Assembly (NCBI GenBank): GCA_007130585.1
Contig: SLSE01000112.1
Span: forward strand, 1-7,327
Reading direction: 5' to 3'
DNA: 7,327 bases
From: Syntrophomonadaceae bacterium
Lineage (GTDB): Bacteria > Bacillota > Dethiobacteria > DTU022
Shown: positions 5,589 through 7,327 of the stretch, piece after piece
Numbering within the stretch: the stretch's first letter is position 1
Layout of the letters: each line of letters opens with the position of its first letter
Made by a program: the position numbers and the translations under genes
Notes under the pieces: model-generated
The model's input: the letters and a program-made list of their open reading frames with translations, nothing else
The model's database searches: none
What the model was told of the DNA's origin: nothing

Positions 5589-6604
5589 GCTTTATCTCGA
5601 AATTAAATCTGGTGAAGAAGCGAGGCTTTGTTAAACTGAAATTTAAATGGCAGCTGGTAGAAAATGAACTTGCTCTTGTTGAGGAGCGCCTGAGGCAGGT
5701 TGTTGAAACGGCAGGCCCTGAAATAAATGAAGTCGGCGACTATATATTTAACGGCACCGGCAAAAGAATTCGCCCCGCCTTATTTCTGATCGCCGCCTAT
5801 CGCAGCGAAAAAGCCTTGCTGTCGCTGGTTGACGCTGCTGCAGCTCTTGAATTGATGCACACGGCCTCCCTTCTGCACGACGATGTAATAGATCAGGCTT
5901 CTACCCGCAGGGGTAAAGACGCGGTTCATATCCGGTGGAGCAACAAAATATCTGTCTTAAGCGGGGACTATCTTTTGAGTCAGGCTTTCCAGATGCTTGT
6001 CGACTACGAAGATTGGCGCTTGATGAATATAGTCGTTAATATCGTGAAAAATATGGCCGAAGGGGAAGTTGAGCAGGCTTTTGCCAGTCAAACCGACCCG
6101 GACCTGGAAGCGCGCTATTTTAAATGGATCGGCAAAAAAAGCGCCTCTTTCTTTGCCGGCTGCTGCAGGGCCGGCAGTCTTCTCGGAGGCGATGATTACC
6201 AGGAACAGTCGTTATGGTCTGAGTATGGTTACAACCTGGGCATTGCTTTTCAGCTGGTAGATGATCTGCTTGATTATACAGGCGAAGGTAAAATAACCGG
6301 TAAGCCCCTTTACGGCGATCTTAACAACAAGGTTATCACTCTCCCCCTGATCAGGACCCTTAACCAAAACTCCGAACAGGGGTCCATAAACCGCCTGCTC
6401 CAGGATGACGAAGCCACGGTCAGCCAGGTTGGCGCGGTTGCCCAGACTGTCCTGGAAGGTGACGGCCCGGCTTATACCTATAGTAAAGCCGAAGAGCATG
6501 CCCGGCGCGCCATAGCAACCATGAAGAGGTTTCAACCGCTTAACCGTTACAAGAGCGCAGTTTTGGAACAGCTGACCCATGATTTACTGCTTCGTAAAAT
6601 GTAG
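5576..6604 (+). CDS. Polyprenyl diphosphate synthase, long-chain type
   Basis: A trans-prenyltransferase of up to 342 residues, in the class that extends allylic diphosphates with isopentenyl diphosphate. Motifs are GTGKRIRP (60-67), the first Asp-rich motif DDVID (102-106) followed by STRRGKDAVH, GDYLL (130-134), the KKSASFFAGCCRAGSLLGG helix, and the second Asp-rich motif DDLLD (229-233). The residue five before the first Asp is Ala, not a bulky aromatic, which fits medium or long chains such as heptaprenyl (HepT-like). The likely product is a menaquinone side chain or similar carrier; no partner subunit is visible. The start is uncertain: the TTG at 5576 has only a poor ribosome site, and family proteins usually begin near LKFKWQLVENELALVEERL, where a CTG at 5636 follows GAGG (5622-5625). 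The basic first 20 residues may be untranslated. The motif KPLYGDLNNKVITLPLI is slightly divergent. Confidence 0.88.
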   Translation: MSKKCFISKLNLVKKRGFVKLKFKWQLVENELALVEERLRQVVETAGPEINEVGDYIFNGTGKRIRPALFLIAAYRSEKALLSLVDAAAALELMHTASLLHDDVIDQASTRRGKDAVHIRWSNKISVLSGDYLLSQAFQMLVDYEDWRLMNIVVNIVKNMAEGEVEQAFASQTDPDLEARYFKWIGKKSASFFAGCCRAGSLLGGDDYQEQSLWSEYGYNLGIAFQLVDDLLDYTGEGKITGKPLYGDLNNKVITLPLIRTLNQNSEQGSINRLLQDDEATVSQVGAVAQTVLEGDGPAYTYSKAEEHARRAIATMKRFQPLNRYKSAVLEQLTHDLLLRKM

Positions 6605-6657
6605 CAGCAGCTAATGCGATATCATTTTTATAAAAAGCGGTATTGGAGGGCGAATAT

Positions 6658-7327
6658 ATGCCAGAGCGTATCATTTCAAAGTCTGTTATAAAAAGGTTAC
6701 CGGTATATCTCCGTATCCTGGATCAGTTAATTCAGCGCCGGGTGGACATGGTGTCATCAAAAGAACTGAGCGTTGAATCGGGTTTTACTGCCGAGCAAAT
6801 CCGTAAAGACCTGGCCTACTTTGGAGCGTTTGGTACGCGCGGAGCGGGTTATAACACGGCTTTTCTCAGGGAAAAAATAATTAAGATTATCGGTCTTGAC
6901 AAGAAGATTGATACAGTTGTGATCGGGGCCGGCAACCTGGGTACCGCCCTGACCCGCTATAATTCGTCAAAAAACCCCTACATTAATGTTACCGCTGTTT
7001 TCGATCGGGATTCCCGGCTGGTGGGTAAAAAGATTGATGAAATTGAGATCCATTCAATCGATGAAGCCCCGGATTATATTGAAAACAATAACATCAGGGT
7101 GGCCATTATCTCCGTACCTGCTGCTGCGGCCCAGGAAGTTGCCGATCTGGTCAGCAGGCACGGGGTTAAGGCGATCCTTAATTTTGCCCCGGTAAAGCTA
7201 AATGTTCCTGAAGATGTTCATGTGCACAACGCAGATTTAACCATAGAACTGCAAAGCCTTATCTATTACAGTTCTCCTGAAGAGGATCGCCTGGAGAGGT
7301 TGAAAAAGGAAACAAAAGGCGGCAAGG
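6658..7327 (+). CDS. rex: Redox-sensing transcriptional repressor Rex (3' partial)
   Basis: 223 codons are visible, read directly because no stop falls before the window ends. Rex senses the NADH/NAD+ ratio: it represses fermentation and respiration genes and leaves DNA when NADH binds. An N-terminal winged helix (about 1-80) contains IKRLPVYLRIL and the recognition segment SSKELSVESGFTAEQIRKDLAYFGAFGTRGAGYN. A Rossmann domain follows with GAGNLG (90-95) as dinucleotide loop, Asp116 after strand 2 (AVFDRD), AIISVPAAAAQEVAD and the family hallmark LNFAPVKLNVPE. Family length is about 210-215 residues, so the gene is nearly complete; the end is a charged tail (EEDRLERLKKETKGGK). GGAGG (6645-6649) lies eight bases before the ATG. 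It follows the polyprenyl synthase by 53 bases, probably in the same operon or with its own unrecognised promoter. Confidence 0.95.
   Translation, partial: MPERIISKSVIKRLPVYLRILDQLIQRRVDMVSSKELSVESGFTAEQIRKDLAYFGAFGTRGAGYNTAFLREKIIKIIGLDKKIDTVVIGAGNLGTALTRYNSSKNPYINVTAVFDRDSRLVGKKIDEIEIHSIDEAPDYIENNNIRVAIISVPAAAAQEVADLVSRHGVKAILNFAPVKLNVPEDVHVHNADLTIELQSLIYYSSPEEDRLERLKKETKGGK

Noticed and set aside
6625..6636. Palindrome TTTTTATAAAAA before rex, considered as an operator or -10 element
   Set aside because: It is a simple AT dyad with no -35 at a proper distance and does not match the Rex site consensus, so rex autoregulation cannot be claimed here.

Overview
The window looks like chromosomal DNA of a low-to-middle GC Gram-positive anaerobe (Bacillota, most likely Clostridia in the broad Peptococcaceae/Desulfotomaculum/Syntrophomonas area). 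The reasons are strong GGAGG-type ribosome sites, frequent TTG starts, a Rex redox repressor, a YtqB/MnmM-type tRNA methyltransferase, and phenylacetate-CoA-ligase-like genes typical of syntrophic or acid-degrading anaerobes. The lineage is inferred from gene content and not proven. All genes are on the + strand and tightly packed. There is no tRNA, rRNA, CRISPR array, insertion sequence or phage gene.

Left block (1-1785): the 3' end of one phenylacetate-CoA-ligase-like gene, a complete tandem paralog (311-1735), then a long GC-rich hairpin that closes the unit. The complete paralog has an altered phosphate-binding loop and seems to lack the C-terminal lysine signature that its neighbour keeps.

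Regulatory gap and two-component operon (1786-3463): a 130-bp gap follows the hairpin. It contains an 18-bp dyad matching both a Rex operator and a Spo0A box, a good sigma-A promoter with a perfect TATAAT, and a perfect 8-bp inverted repeat in the leader. Behind it are a soluble PAS histidine kinase and a single-domain response regulator with no output domain, closed by a 13-bp-stem hairpin.

Right block (3464-7327): probably one operon. It runs through a radical SAM protein with a CX4CX2C cluster, a DUF503/YlxP-like small protein, the class I methyltransferase MnmM/YtqB, a long-chain polyprenyl diphosphate synthase, and a Rex repressor that runs off the window's 3' edge. The mix suggests tRNA/translation housekeeping plus isoprenoid (perhaps menaquinone tail) synthesis under redox control.

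Nothing here is a clearly new system. The most interesting points are the Rex/Spo0A-like site and leader palindrome ahead of the output-less two-component pair, the degenerate ligase paralog, the uncharacterised radical SAM protein, and the DUF503 gene outside its usual translation operon.
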